Shown: piece by piece, positions 41,050-53,254 of the stretch
Position numbering within the stretch: the stretch's first letter is position 1
Layout of the letters: each line of letters begins with the position of its first letter
Assembly: GCA_036850595.1 (NCBI GenBank)
Contig: CM072162.1
Coordinates: forward strand, 16,297,758 to 16,361,757
Direction of reading: 5' to 3'
DNA length: 64,000 bases
From: Rhyacichthys aspro
Taxonomy: Eukaryota; Chordata; Actinopteri; Gobiiformes; Rhyacichthyidae
The notes under the pieces: generated by a model
Database searches by the model: none
Seen by the model: the letters and a program-made list of their open reading frames with translations, nothing else
What the model was told of the DNA's origin: nothing
Made by a program: the position numbers and the translations under genes

Positions 41050-43344
41050 CTGAGGGGCGGGGGGTGCAGCTGTGCATGTGTCACGGTGCCAGGAGAGGGT
41101 GACAACAGCCTGGCTTTGTGTCCTACATTAACACAAAAATAATGTTTGTACAGGAGAGTGTAGAATGATTTGAAGAATGGTTGTCTGCTCGCCATATTTC
41201 ATCTATTTCTGCCGCACGTAGCCCACTGTCACCACTTATTCACGGGTAAAGCTTATTAGAGCGTTCATGGGAAATATGTTCACAAGTTAGTTTCAGGTGG
41301 GTTGTTTACTGTCAGGTCCTCCATGTACTGTCTTTGCAGTTATGTCACTGATACTGTATGTGTCTTTCACATATATCTACAATCATATCATATATACATA
41401 TCTACAAAGGACTCCTGAATATTACAGAAAGCAGTACACACTAAGAGTAAAAATATATCCCCTTTGTTTCTTCAACAAATCAAAACAGGAAGAGCCTTTG
41501 GAGATAGTACACATGAGAGATAGGCTTCAACATGCTTTTAATTGTGAAGAATTCTCACCTATCACCTTCAAACATCCACTTCATCAATGAGTGGGCAAAA
41601 GGTACAAAGCAATGTGAAAATTAGGTTCTATTTTTAAACTGAGTGGACGATTTTGAGTTAATTTAAATTTACTGTGTTGTATGTGTAAAATGAATGGGCC
41701 CACTCAAAATAAAATTGTGCTTTTGGTTTGAAAACTTTTTTTGAAAACCTTTTTTTTTAACTTCAGATTTTGTTGAAGATAAAAAATGAAAATAAAATCT
41801 TGCTCTGTCAATATTAGTATTTTCCATAATTGTCTGTGCTCAAAGAACTGAGGCAGAACAAAGCCTGCCATGCGCAGAGTCACAGTCTTCATTTAATCAC
41901 TGGATTTTACGGCACTCACTGTGAAAGGCTGCACTTTTTTAGATGGTGTTTTGTACCTGCTGCTGTTTCACTGTCTTTAATGAGAGCACATGAGATTTTG
42001 TTAACACAATTAAACCGTGTGTATTCAAAATGTTCTTTCATTACAGTTCGTTTTAATGTATTAAGTAAAGCTATAACATATTTTACAGGACAGTTATGTT
42101 ACTGAAACTGATGAAATGCATCTTGTCAGAGTTTTATTGCGTGCTTGCCTATGATGTGCGCTGACCTCACTGTGCCAAATGTCTAAAGCTTTATAGCCTT
42201 TTCAGACACTGGGATGTGCACAGCCTTCATCAAGCTGTTAAAGTGACAGCTCTCTGTCAGTCAGACAGGTGACTTTTACATTAATGGTCTGTGCGGTTCC
42301 CTCAGACATGAGAGAACATTTACTCAAAGGCCACTATTCACCTGCAATTTGACAGTGAGCATAAAGGAGGGAGAAAGAAAGGAATGAAGCCGCAGTGTTT
42401 TGTTGACTGGCTCTCCCAGTAATAGGTTTTAACCTTATTTTCCTGCTTAAGACTTAATGAAAATTGACTGTAAAAAGACCATTTATCCATGGAACCCACT
42501 GACACATGCACTACTTCTTTATTTCTACTGATGTACAAGCATTAAATACAAAGACATGAAGTAGTCCATCTATTTAGCATGCCCATTATAGAAAAGACTG
42601 ATACAAAAGGCTAAGCCAGGGTGTGCAATGAAAACTGACAGGTTAGAAATTCAGTGCACCTGGAGAAGAAATCCATTTATGCATAAAAATGATTAAAAAT
42701 AATCATACATTTCTAAATTCAATATTTTCAATGTTATTGCTATAAAATGAATGTGTAGAGCCACATGGTCATCATAAAGCAGATTATGAGGAACATAATT
42801 TAGTCTTTTCTCCACAAAGAGAACATGGTAAATTGATAAAAGCAGACACAAATCTGCTAAACAAGGAATTTAAGACCCATTATATACTATATGGTTGATA
42901 ACTGTGCATAATGAAATCGGTCCAGTTGGAAATTGAATTTTTGCTTTACACAAATGCCCTTGAATGAGGTGCGCTGGGTTAATATTCCCTGTGTGGAGTT
43001 TCCCCCTAAAGGCAGAGGCATCATTTAGCTTTTGTGGGCCGAGGTCTTCAGAGATGCACTTAGCGAAGTGAATTCTCTGTCTTATTACGAGCCTGACAGC
43101 TTATTCTGTGCACATCTCTGAGAGCAGAGGGACCAGACACAGAGCTGAAGGCCAGTAGGCCAGTGTCAACGAGAGCACCTCTACATTTGAAGGTGAGTTG
43201 TTTGGAGAGGTCACTGTATGAATACAGAATGAATCCAAAAGAACTATACTTCACCACCAAGATGATGAACATGAAAAATGCATATGCAGAGTTCAGCTAG
43301 AGAAAAAAAATGATGAAATGCAATTCAGTCTAAAGTTAAGTAGT
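41050..43344. other. Non-coding DNA, no gene seen
   Basis: A+T-rich with no supportable exon. A T run with minor interruption lies near 41735-41758. Confidence 0.5.
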
Positions 43345-43470
43345 AGTTAGGAGCGATACAGATGGTGTGGGTGTTCATGCAAACTGCACAAACCATGTTC
43401 TCTGAGGCATGGTTGAACCTGCAACTGTGAACAATCAATGATTTTTCTTGTCGTCAGGTAAACACTGCCA
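43345..43470 (-). mobile_element. Second decayed copy of the abundant teleost repeat
   Basis: Read on the minus strand, the segment runs agtgtttacctgacgacaag, then gttgcaggttcaaccatg, then gcagtttgcatgaacaccca. This follows the order of the fish repeat 'gcactgtcgcctgacagcaag ... gttcgaatccc ... tgtggagtttgcatgttctcccc'. It complements the copy at 2724-2885, which retains the opening section. Limits are approximate and the match rests on remembered consensus wording. Confidence 0.55.
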
Positions 43471-44029
43471 GTATCATCCAGTAATGACATATTTTACAGA
43501 GGTCATGTATTAAGCACCTTCATCTCAGCACAGTGACCACTTTACAACGGTCACATTGGCTGATCTTTCCTTTTGATTGACTTTACCTTTTCTCAGCGGC
43601 ACTACAATACTGCCAACTTTTGTGTGCTTTAGTCAAAAGTCTGATGAGGGAGTTAACCCATGGTTGGCTCTGAGCTCTTTCTAAGTAGTGCTGTGCCTGT
43701 GGTTCATGAGTAATTGAACACTATTGATTCTAGGGTCTGGGGGTGACAATAATGAGGTCAGATATCAGGCAAGTGCAAACAGCAGCTGTGAGGACAGCTT
43801 CATTCCCATTGGCATGCACAGACACGCACGTACACACACCAGAAGGAATTCATTTCACCTACACTTCATGACAGCATCATCCCCACTGTCTTTGGCAGCA
43901 CTGGCTTGTGTGCCCCTTATCTGCCTTGCTGTCAATACAGACAACCCTGTGCTCCGCTGGGGGCAGGAGGCAGTATTGACATTCAGCTCAAACCTACAGC
44001 TCTGAGTGGAGTCCAGGGTGTTGCACATG

Positions 44030-44290
44030 AATTATGCATGTCTTGACGCCAGGGTGCTGAGCAACACCAGTGCCATCATAATTGAAACAATTGAAAAGAC
44101 AATACCAGATGGGTCAATAATTAGACAGCAGGGGGAGGAAACTTGATCCGGACGCTCCCCTGCTTGCCCTGCCAGCCCTACCACCACGCTCATAGAGGGG
44201 ACCTTTACAGACAACTGCTGATCCCCCAGAGCGCAGCGCCACGTGAGGCATGACATGCCAGTCTGTGTGAGTGTGCATTTGTATTTCACA
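44030..44290. promoter_or_regulatory. Possible conserved non-coding element
   Basis: A balanced-composition block, open for 85 codons on the minus strand, with words such as gggtcaataattagacagca and gcgccacgtgaggcatgaca. The minus translation contains a hydrophobic run (GIVFSIVSIMMALVLL) that could mimic a membrane segment, but there are no clear splice sites. A regulatory block is the likelier reading. Confidence 0.3.
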
Positions 44291-46054
44291 CTGTCATATT
44301 AGGGTATTGATCAAAAAAGTATTTGCACAAGTTTGAGGTGTTTTTGATGAAGCAAATGTCAAATTCATAACAATAGCTGTTTGTTTTATCTAGAACAGTA
44401 AGACATCTGCTGAAGCTTGATATTTGAGTCTGTGCAAAACTTTCTTCTACCTTTTTTAAACTTGTATGCAAGATATTCTCCACCGTGATGCAGGGATTTA
44501 ACACAGGGAAAGTCCTAGAAGTGCTGGCTGTTAACTTTGGCGATTGCAACAGCAGGCAAAAACAGTTGCTGTGTATTGTTTGTCAAAGCCGTGTCGCCCT
44601 GGATTATGTTTCTGACGTTATTCATTGGTGTCTCTTGGTCTGTGGAAAACAGAGGCAGGTGACTGATCCTTCCCTCCAGCCGAGCCCTTTCATAAATCCA
44701 TAGTGAGGGCTCCCAACAGATCCATTACACTCACTGGTCTCCTGGCCAGAGAAACGACTCAAGGTGATCACCATAAAATACTTGCCACAAAGTCATTCCT
44801 CACCTTGCAATGGCTTTAAAACAAGCTGGGAAACAGAGGTAGCATGACGGCCAGAACAAATGCACCTTAGGCCTATATGTACAGTCTGTGCTAAAAAGTT
44901 TTCCGCAGTTAACACTTGATTTAAAGTTAGCTGATTTTAAAAACAGTCATTTACAACTATAGAGATTATTTTATGTGACTGAGATTTACAAAGCTGTACT
45001 GATCTGAACTTAGATTTTATTTCAGGATGGCATTAAAAGTAATCAGATGAGTGAAGTTAAAAAATTGAAACAGCCTGCAGCTATAACGTCAACACAAAGG
45101 GTGCAACAGGCAAACACATTTCTTGGGAAAATATTGATCGAGAAAACACTTAAAACAAGTTAGTCCCAAATTCTGAAAACTCACAGGGCCATTATGTTAT
45201 CAGAAGAAGTGTTTGCACTTTTCATATAGTGTCATTTCCTAAAATGGGTCTCCCTGAGAGCACACACTCTTGTGTACTGGTCCTTTTCCCTCTTAAGTTT
45301 TATAGCGAGCCATATGCACTTTTATGGGAAGGTTAATAGTTTTTAAGAAGCACTTCACAAGTCCAAGTCTTAAAAATGGTAACGTGGGATCCACACACAG
45401 TTCACGTGACTAGATTAACAAGACACAATGAACTTTATGAAGCCAGAGCTATTATCTTTCAGCATATATTTTCGATATATTCAAAAATGTATGCGCGACA
45501 AAGAGACAAAACCTGTCAGCATTTGTAATTCTAAAAGCCTAATGAGCAGAAGTAACCATAGCAATTTAGGAAAAAGAACATCAAAGACCAGGGAGCAACT
45601 AAGCAGGCTGTATTCATGCATAATTAGCTGTGAAAATGGCACTACAGGAGTCTGTTACTCCCTGTGCTTAATTAGTTTTTATCCTTGGTCTTGGTTGAGA
45701 GGTAAACAAAGCAATCAGATTAAAACATGGCATTTCTTCTCGAGACAACAACACTGTCGACTGGAAATGCAGGTCGGACCCATAAAGCCTTCAGTCCTTT
45801 AGGAATAAGAGCAGCGTTTAACCTTGGACTAAGACACAGCATCACAATGCCCAAGACGTGATAAACACCACAAAGCAGTTGTGACAGCATGCAGCATCTA
45901 CAAAATGAAGCATCATCAACAAATTAGAGCAGTTAGCTACTGGGAAAATCTATTCATTTAAACACTAGACACATAAGTCCATACTATGAAAACTAAACAT
46001 AGCACAGTTGAAGCTGTTCACTCCTCCAGTCCATGGTGAAATCAGGTTATGTGA

Positions 46055-46105
46055 TTCCTTCATTGTAGCACCACAAGTGTTCACTGGAGGAACTGACAAA
46101 ACAGA
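46055..46105 (+). repeat. Short dispersed repeat, copy A
   Basis: The segment cattgtagcaccacaagtg followed by ttcactggaggaactgacaa resembles 63662-63706 (cactgtagtaccacaagtg, then gccactagtggaattggcca), at roughly three quarters identity by eye over 45 bases. The family is not identified. Confidence 0.4.
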
Positions 46106-48099
46106 AGCAGGTACTTTATTTTGTTCACCTCACAAACTATGCTTTGGCCTTCAAAATAAATAATCTGAAACACTTTCAGAGACGTGTGTGTTCAGTTTCT
46201 GCTGAGTGTTCTCCACTGGCAGACAAGTGTTTTAAAGCCGTCATTAGGCCAGCTTTACTCCGGACAGATGGGAGTTGTCTGTGATGGGAGGCTGGACTGC
46301 ATTAGAGCCGCTGCCATGTTCCACTTCAAACCTGACCTTCCAGTGGTCTCACTTCATCTGCCACCCACCAGCCCCCTCCTGGTGCATCACATCACAGACC
46401 TGATGTCATTTTCATGCCGCTATCTCAGCAACACACAAAACTAAAAGCCCACCCCTCAGACTTTAGCTGCCTCTGGACCCCATTACTTGAAAGGCCTTTT
46501 ACTTTCCATTTGCAGACCACCACACTTTCTTTCTTTCTGCAAGTGTTTATCCGATCACTCACAATGCCAGCTTCCCACCCCCAACCCCTGGTTTGTGGTG
46601 ATGAATGACCGTTGGCCGTCTCACTGACAGCTAGGCAGCTGATGCCACATAATTACAGTATCACCGTTTAGGCAAAATTACCAAATTACTCCAGTTCTCA
46701 GGGGGCCTGGAAGACTGACAGGCGAGCCAACAAAGGAAATACAAATATCTCAAAAGAGAGGACATAAGGACTTCGCAGACATGCAGAAAAAATATGTGTT
46801 ATGTTATTTGCAGCCAACAGAAAGAAAAAGAAGGGGTTTATTAAGTCTATAGAAGCTAAATTGTTTTTCAGCCTATAAATAATGCTAACTCCTTGATATT
46901 CAATCTCCTGCTTCATACACAATTTATTCATTCATTTATTCATCTTGAAATGTTTAAGAGGCAGCAACATTTTAATATTTCATCAAATCAGCAAGGTTTG
47001 ACCTTTATCTGTGCAGAAATAAATTTAGTTTCAAGCAAGATTTTGCTCACACATTTTGATTCTGTAGCTGCCTCAACACATCTTCATAAAAGTATAGGTG
47101 CGAGTTATGTACTATCCCTGCTAAATGAAGTGACAAACTGAGTCAAGGGGTCTTGTGGTAAATGGAGAGTGTGTGAAGTGATGGAGTGACATTTATGATG
47201 TGGGCGCTAACAGTGAGCAGTAGGGAAGATGTTGACTTAACGCTGTGTTAGTGGTTGGAGGGTGATGGCCACCAGAGTTGAGTTATGCCCCACTAATGTA
47301 ACTGCTACAACAAAGGATTTCTTTCACAGGCCTTGAATCCCAAATGAAGAAAAAAAGAAAAAAAAACACCTTGTAATTCGCACCATGTGCATTGGATCCA
47401 TTATGTACATTACAGTCTGTTCAGGCGTCTGCCATTTTAGCCGTTTTATTTGGGAAAGGTAACAGCAACAATGTTAACAACGCATTGCAGTTGCATGAAC
47501 AGCTCATAAAAACGTGTTATTGTCATATTACAGCTTTGAAAGGATTACAGGCCTTCTGTGGGCTGAGTAATTCAATAAACCCCTGGGATTATGGGACACT
47601 TTAAAAACCTAAAGCAGAAATAATACTGAGGCTATGTCCACACTTACCATAAAAGCTTTCCATTTTAAAAGAGACACCTTCCTCTGGATTTTAGCACTCC
47701 ACTATTTATTGTAGAAAATATGTTCAATGTTGGGTTGTAGAGTGGACATACAAAACAGACGGGTTAATTACAAACTGTGTGATATAATACTATTAAGAAC
47801 AGCACCATAATGTGGACCCCATTGTTTTAATGATTCTCAAACCTAAAAAAAGGTTGACTCTTTTAAGTCTTTGTTAAAAAATATATTGCAATATGACACA
47901 TGAATATTACCTTCAAGACATTTTATACAGGAGCCATAAATCCATCCGCACAAGCAACCAGTCCCACTCAAATGAATAAATTAGGAGCTGTGTGATAGCC
48001 CTCTGAAGTGTGAGCCCAGCTGTATGTAACAGGCAGGGACTGCTCTGATAAACAAGCCCAGCAGAGTGATAATGTTCTGGAGGTAATTTAATCAGAATG

Positions 48100-48350
48100 A
48101 GCTATACGTCACTTAGTAATAGTGGGTACTTTGCTGTGATTTATCTGTGTTTGTGGAGAGGAGAGAGACAGAACAGACGGCCCGGTCTCCCAGATTAAAT
48201 AGGCCATGGGAAAGATTCCTCATGCTATCAGCGAGAAGAATTTATCACTGGCTGATGATTAGTATTATTAGCACAGGTGCAGTTACAGTAAACACCAGAG
48301 ACTCCCATTTTAAACTCAAAGTGAGCGTTAGATAAAGAAGGAGGTGAGCG
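48100..48350. promoter_or_regulatory. Possible conserved non-coding element
   Basis: Plus and minus frames of 62-73 codons overlap here, and the sequence contains enhancer-like words (gctgatgattagtattatta, cacaggtgcagttacag). No protein similarity or splice boundaries. Based on texture only. Confidence 0.28.
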
Positions 48351-51300
48351 GAGCTGGGGTGCCTGTCCCTGAGGTGTTTTGTCGAGCTATGGCCCCGGTT
48401 CCACTGGAGCGAACAAAACCTGTATTGCAGACAAAAAAGCAACAACCAGAAAATTGCTGCGACCACAGATTACAATCATTTGTCACATAATAACATTAAA
48501 ACCTGGGCAGAATATGTGCTATTAAAGCCAGATCATATCCTTCATGAGAATTAATTGCTCATATGGGCCATAGAATAAGGGGAAATTCCACCGTAAGAGG
48601 ACTTATTTAATTTTTCACAAAACATATGTATATTATGTCTTAAACTACAGTGTTTAACAATTCAAAAGCATTACTTCATGTGCCTAAAGCAGGGACAGTG
48701 ATAACACTAAAAACACAGCACTGGCTGTAAACTGCAGGAAGTGAGTCTGTTTCTGTGTATGACCTAATGCACAGATAACACATGGATCTATAGCTATATG
48801 GGACCACAAGTCCAGCGTACAAGGAAATAAACTTAAAAACAGTCACTTTAACAGAAAACAGTCGTTAATGGTCTCCCGGTCCCTGATGCCTCTTGGATAA
48901 TACAGTCTCTGAACAACAGACTGGCTGTAGGGCACATTGTAAAGGCTGGAATCTGTAGATGTTTCTTATATGTTAGAAGTTTGCATAAAAAAGTACTGAA
49001 AGACCTGAAATTAGGCATCCAGTGTTGCACCAGCAGCAAACTGAGACTGAATGTTGGCCCCACTTTCTTGAATCCAAACAGGATTCATTATTTAAAGCAC
49101 AGAGCTAAGGGAATAAAGAGAGTAGCTAAACAATAAACAGTGAAAAGGGTTTTGAACTGTCAATCTAAAGTAGCCCTAGGGAGGAAAACAAAACTGGGTG
49201 AAAGATTTCGAATAAAAATGAAGAAAGAAAACACTCGACATCTATCTAAAACTTCCTTTGGGACATTAGGTTTCTTAAACAGACTTCTAGTTTGAACTCT
49301 GAATACCTCCTCGGTCTACTGTGGCAGCTCAGGCTAAAATGTGTGTGCAGATTAACCTGAAAGTCTCTATTAGTTTGGACTAGAATTACAACGAAAAGTC
49401 TGTTGTAAAGCTCATGTACGTGTCAAATCAACACAAATGTCAGGCCATTAGCTTCTTTTACCTAATATGATTCCTATTAAAGCTGTACCAAATTAAACTA
49501 ATGTCATGCCTGGTTCATACATGTTTATATGTAACAGGACTTGATCTGAAGACATTAAAATGACTGTGTTTCAAATTAAAGTTCCCTTTGTATCATTTTA
49601 ACTTGATAAATCTCTCCATATTTTAATATCCCTGTTATTGATTATTGATTTCTAAATATAAAGCAAGTTACTAATCTTTCAGTTTTGTGCAAAAGGGCTA
49701 CTGTTGTATGTGCAAAACATAACGTGTATTGCACATTGAGTTTTATTTTGTCTGTACAGAATATTAGCATTATAGAAGCATCCACTATATCAACATAATG
49801 ACAGACCCTAATGCTAAAAGCTACATTTGAAGCCGACTTAAATATTTACAAAGAAAATAAAGTAATTTCCTAACTTTGGTTGTATAATTAGACATCACAT
49901 TTTTGGCAAATTATTCATCTGCGAACAGATGAGTAACTTGTCTTGAGGAGGAGGGCAAATAGACTGTTTCCTCGTCAGACTGGTGCAGCACACAGCTTTT
50001 GAGTCTTTCCGCTATGGTAGGTGGGTAATTACTGTCATTGATTAATAATCCCGGACCAGCCTCATAATAATCAGTGCCACATGTGCCTGGCCCTCTTAAA
50101 GGAAAGGCTCATTTGCCACCGGGATTCATGGCCTAAACTGCTTAGTGACATGTAATGGAGAGTCATTTTCTTGTCTGAGAGGAGAGAGTTAGTCTGGTCA
50201 TTTTCCATTGTCTCAGCACATCAAATGTCCAAACAAGGACAACTGTGATTCAGATCTACTGCTCTTCTCCCACAGGACAATAAGATGCATTTGAGGACAT
50301 CCACATTTTATTGCTTTAGTATCAGTTTGGAAGAGTTGCGCTGAAATTGCAAAATATAAAGTGACCAGCAATACAAAGTTATTGTCAGAAATTCTTGGCA
50401 AAATTGTGAATGTATTTTGGGTAAAGCATTAGCCCCAAACCCTAAAAACATAATTAAAAATATGTTTTAAGCTTGATCCATATTATTCAGGATCTAAATT
50501 AACTTATTTCCAATTATGAAGTGGAATTGCTTCCAGACAGGGAGTCCCCAAAGATGAATCCTCTCAGAGAGTAAGTTTGTGTATTTATTAAGAAAAGAAA
50601 AGTGTAATCTTCCGGCGAAATTGGAAAGAAAATGTCCACTTTAGGAGTATGAGACTTTGCCAAGATGTAAATGGTAAATGGTCCATCTGTCTGTGTGCCT
50701 CTCTTCCTCGGCTAAAACAGAAAAGCCACCATCTGCAAATACGCAAAAACAGATGCTATGTAACCAGGAAAATGTGCACTTATTAACATTTTCTTAATTT
50801 ATTTCAAACTAAATTATGAGACTATGACAACAGCATGAGGATAGGTTTATACTATGAAGACACATGACATTAAAATTCTTAATAAATCAATGTAAAACTA
50901 GGCCTGGGTTGCCACCTCTGTCTCTTTTCATGATGTTGTGTGAATAATGGCATGAGTGTTTGAATTAACCATTTAATTGCACAAATATGAAAGTTAATTT
51001 GATGTCAGTTCTAATCACTTCGTGCATCCTGCTTTTGTCCAAGATAGAAACCCACTTACATCACATTAACTTTCAATTAATCTCATATACATTGTCATTC
51101 ACGGAGCACTTTAAGCTTTTGATGGGCCTACATAACTCAGGATGTACAGAAACTCAAAAGAAAATAGTGTGTTGTCTTGTGGTTTATGTACTTTTACTGT
51201 GCAGGGGTGGACAGACTATTATTTGAGCTTCTATACTGAGTCGAGGCTATTTGCAGTCAAGGCAACTTTATTACGTCTGCTTGTAGGTGGAACAAATAAG

Positions 51301-51899
51301 TTAGAGGTGAAACTAATGGTGAAAAGAAGAAAATGTAGACAGTTCACAGACCGAACGGGCCGCAAAGTGAAGTCAAGACACGGCAGTCGATTTCCACGAG
51401 GGCAATCTTGATGACGGTAATCAGAAATGGTGGATATTAGCTCAGATCATGTTGCACAAAACTAACTGATCCACAGAAAAGAACTACACAATCTATAGCG
51501 AGGTATCAGCACTGAGGAGGTGTTTTGCCCACAGATAATTACCACAACAGCACCCAGTGGCGCTGAGATTGCTCCCAGGTGACACTGAGGGTTATTAAAT
51601 TGTCACGGTGCACCCTCCTCTGGCACTGCAGACACTTGGACTGGCTGCCCACAAGACTGACTCACAGTTTATCTGCTCCATTTGTTTGACATCTTTACGA
51701 CATACCGTATTAACACAACCTAATTTCATCTGGGCCTCAATGTCTTCTCTTGGCTGTCTCAGAGAAATCCTTCAGGGTTAGGTTAGGACTGCTGGGACGT
51801 TTGTCTCGACCAAATTACTCCAAGTGACATTTTTTTCCCCCCATCCTCTCATGTATTCGACTTCAGAAGAAAAAAGTTGCTCAGTTTTGAGTGAATGTG

Positions 51900-51917
51900 A
51901 CACACACACACACACAC
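51900..51917. repeat. (AC)9 microsatellite
   Basis: Nine uninterrupted AC units, directly readable. Confidence 0.9.
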
Positions 51918-53137
51918 TCCAAACACTGCTGATTTATTTACAAAGCATTACAATCAAGACAGGAATAAAAACATTGTGTCGCCTTCTTGGGATTATTTAT
52001 GGCTGATAGTAAGTTGATTCTCTAATATAAATCAGGGAGGACATATCAATCAAATTAGGCAGCTAATAGCTCTTAATGCTTTTGTTTGTGCGAATATAAC
52101 ACTCCCGTCCAGACATACAACAAGCACCAATCACAGTAATTATCCCACAAATAACAACACCCCATTTAGTACAAATGACTTTTCGAAAGTTATAAATTAT
52201 GATTAAAATGTTTTTATTTGGACATTAAACAGCCCACTCTGATTTGTATTGGACACTAATAACAGGTACGCAAGTGTCATAAAATTATAAGTATGCTTGA
52301 TTGGACATTACAGATTTATTAAGGTCAGAGTTAAGTACAGGCTTTGTTCACATTGATGGAAATAGGCCCAGATCTCTCTTTTAGATTGACTGTTATATGT
52401 AATAAGCTTTGAGTCTGAGTGAAATCAATACAGTTTTATACAAAATTCTACCCAGGATTTATCTGTGTGCCACACAAGATAGAAACTGAAACTCTGACAA
52501 CTTGTTTTTGAAGGAATACTAGTCTGATGTGTTCTCTGAAAAAGGGCAAAATATTGAGGGTGAACTTGGAGACGGACCAACTGTCCCTCATCCAAGGTCT
52601 CAAAGCAAAAATGTAACACCAAATAATAAAAGCCTGTGTTCAAATCTACTCTATGCTAGGAGAAAGAAGATTGTACAGGGGAAAAAGGGCCGACTGTTAA
52701 AGGATAGGAGAGAGTTTTGTTGTACACGGTACTGCAGGAATATCTCACAAACAATTCAGTTATTGATAGCAGTCTACAAATTTGTACTTTGTGAAGAATA
52801 TCAGTTTGAGTGCCTCAAGTAAGAACAAGGTTAAGAAAACTACTGCAAAATAGTTAAGCAAAATAGCTGCAATGCTCAGTGCAGTGCCAGCAGACTGGGC
52901 CAGCTGGTCAGGAGCCTTAGTTTTGAATAAATGAGACCCGTATAAAAACAAAGATTTATGTTGGATTGTGCATGTTTTGCTGCTCTAATGTTTAGCACTA
53001 AATCATAATGTTCGCTAAGTGTCAACTAATGTAGCCCTCAATGGTAAGCGGTTGATTAAAGAATATCCCCTGCAAAGCTCTGGAGTGCACGTTGTACAAG
53101 TAGAACAAACAGAGGCATAATAATTGCTGGTACTCAC

Positions 53138-53254
53138 ATCTTGCAGGGAGATCGTATCCGCAGGTGATCTTGGCCTTGCCGGTATCGCAGCCATTTAGTG
53201 AGTGGCACTCGTCAAACAGGCAGGACCCCGCCGCTTTGTGTATGCAGCCATCAA
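53138..53254 (-). CDS. Cysteine-rich coding exon of an unidentified, probably extracellular protein
   Basis: This is the best coding segment in the window. On the minus strand the acceptor is tgtctgtttcag and the donor is gat|gtgagtac, both close to consensus. The 117 nt hold two bases, 38 open codons and one base, so the exon is symmetric, phase 1-1, as is usual for extracellular modules. G/C occupies 25 of 38 third codon positions although the flanks are A+T rich. The residues begin DGCIHKAAGSC and end ITCGYDLPAR. Five cysteines lie at residues 3, 11, 16, 22 and 31 (gaps of 7, 4, 5 and 8), which suggests a disulfide-bonded domain outside the cell. The spacing does not fit EGF, LDL-A, Kazal, sushi or TSP1 modules; a loose likeness to receptor furin-like cysteine repeats is not enough to name it. 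The next coding exon on either side is unproven. Gene and function are not identified. Confidence 0.78.

Larger units (their letters stand above)
43471..53137. other. Long non-coding stretch upstream of the exon (minus-strand downstream intron)
   Basis: No supportable exon in about 9.7 kb. If the gene runs on the minus strand, this is most or all of the intron following the cysteine-rich exon. It holds two element-like blocks (44030-44290 and 48100-48350), a short dispersed repeat near 46055-46105, a CA repeat at 51900-51917, and otherwise A+T-rich filler. Confidence 0.5.

Noticed and set aside
45428..45802. 124-codon plus-strand open frame
   Set aside because: Composition and content look random; no domain, promoter or splice evidence.
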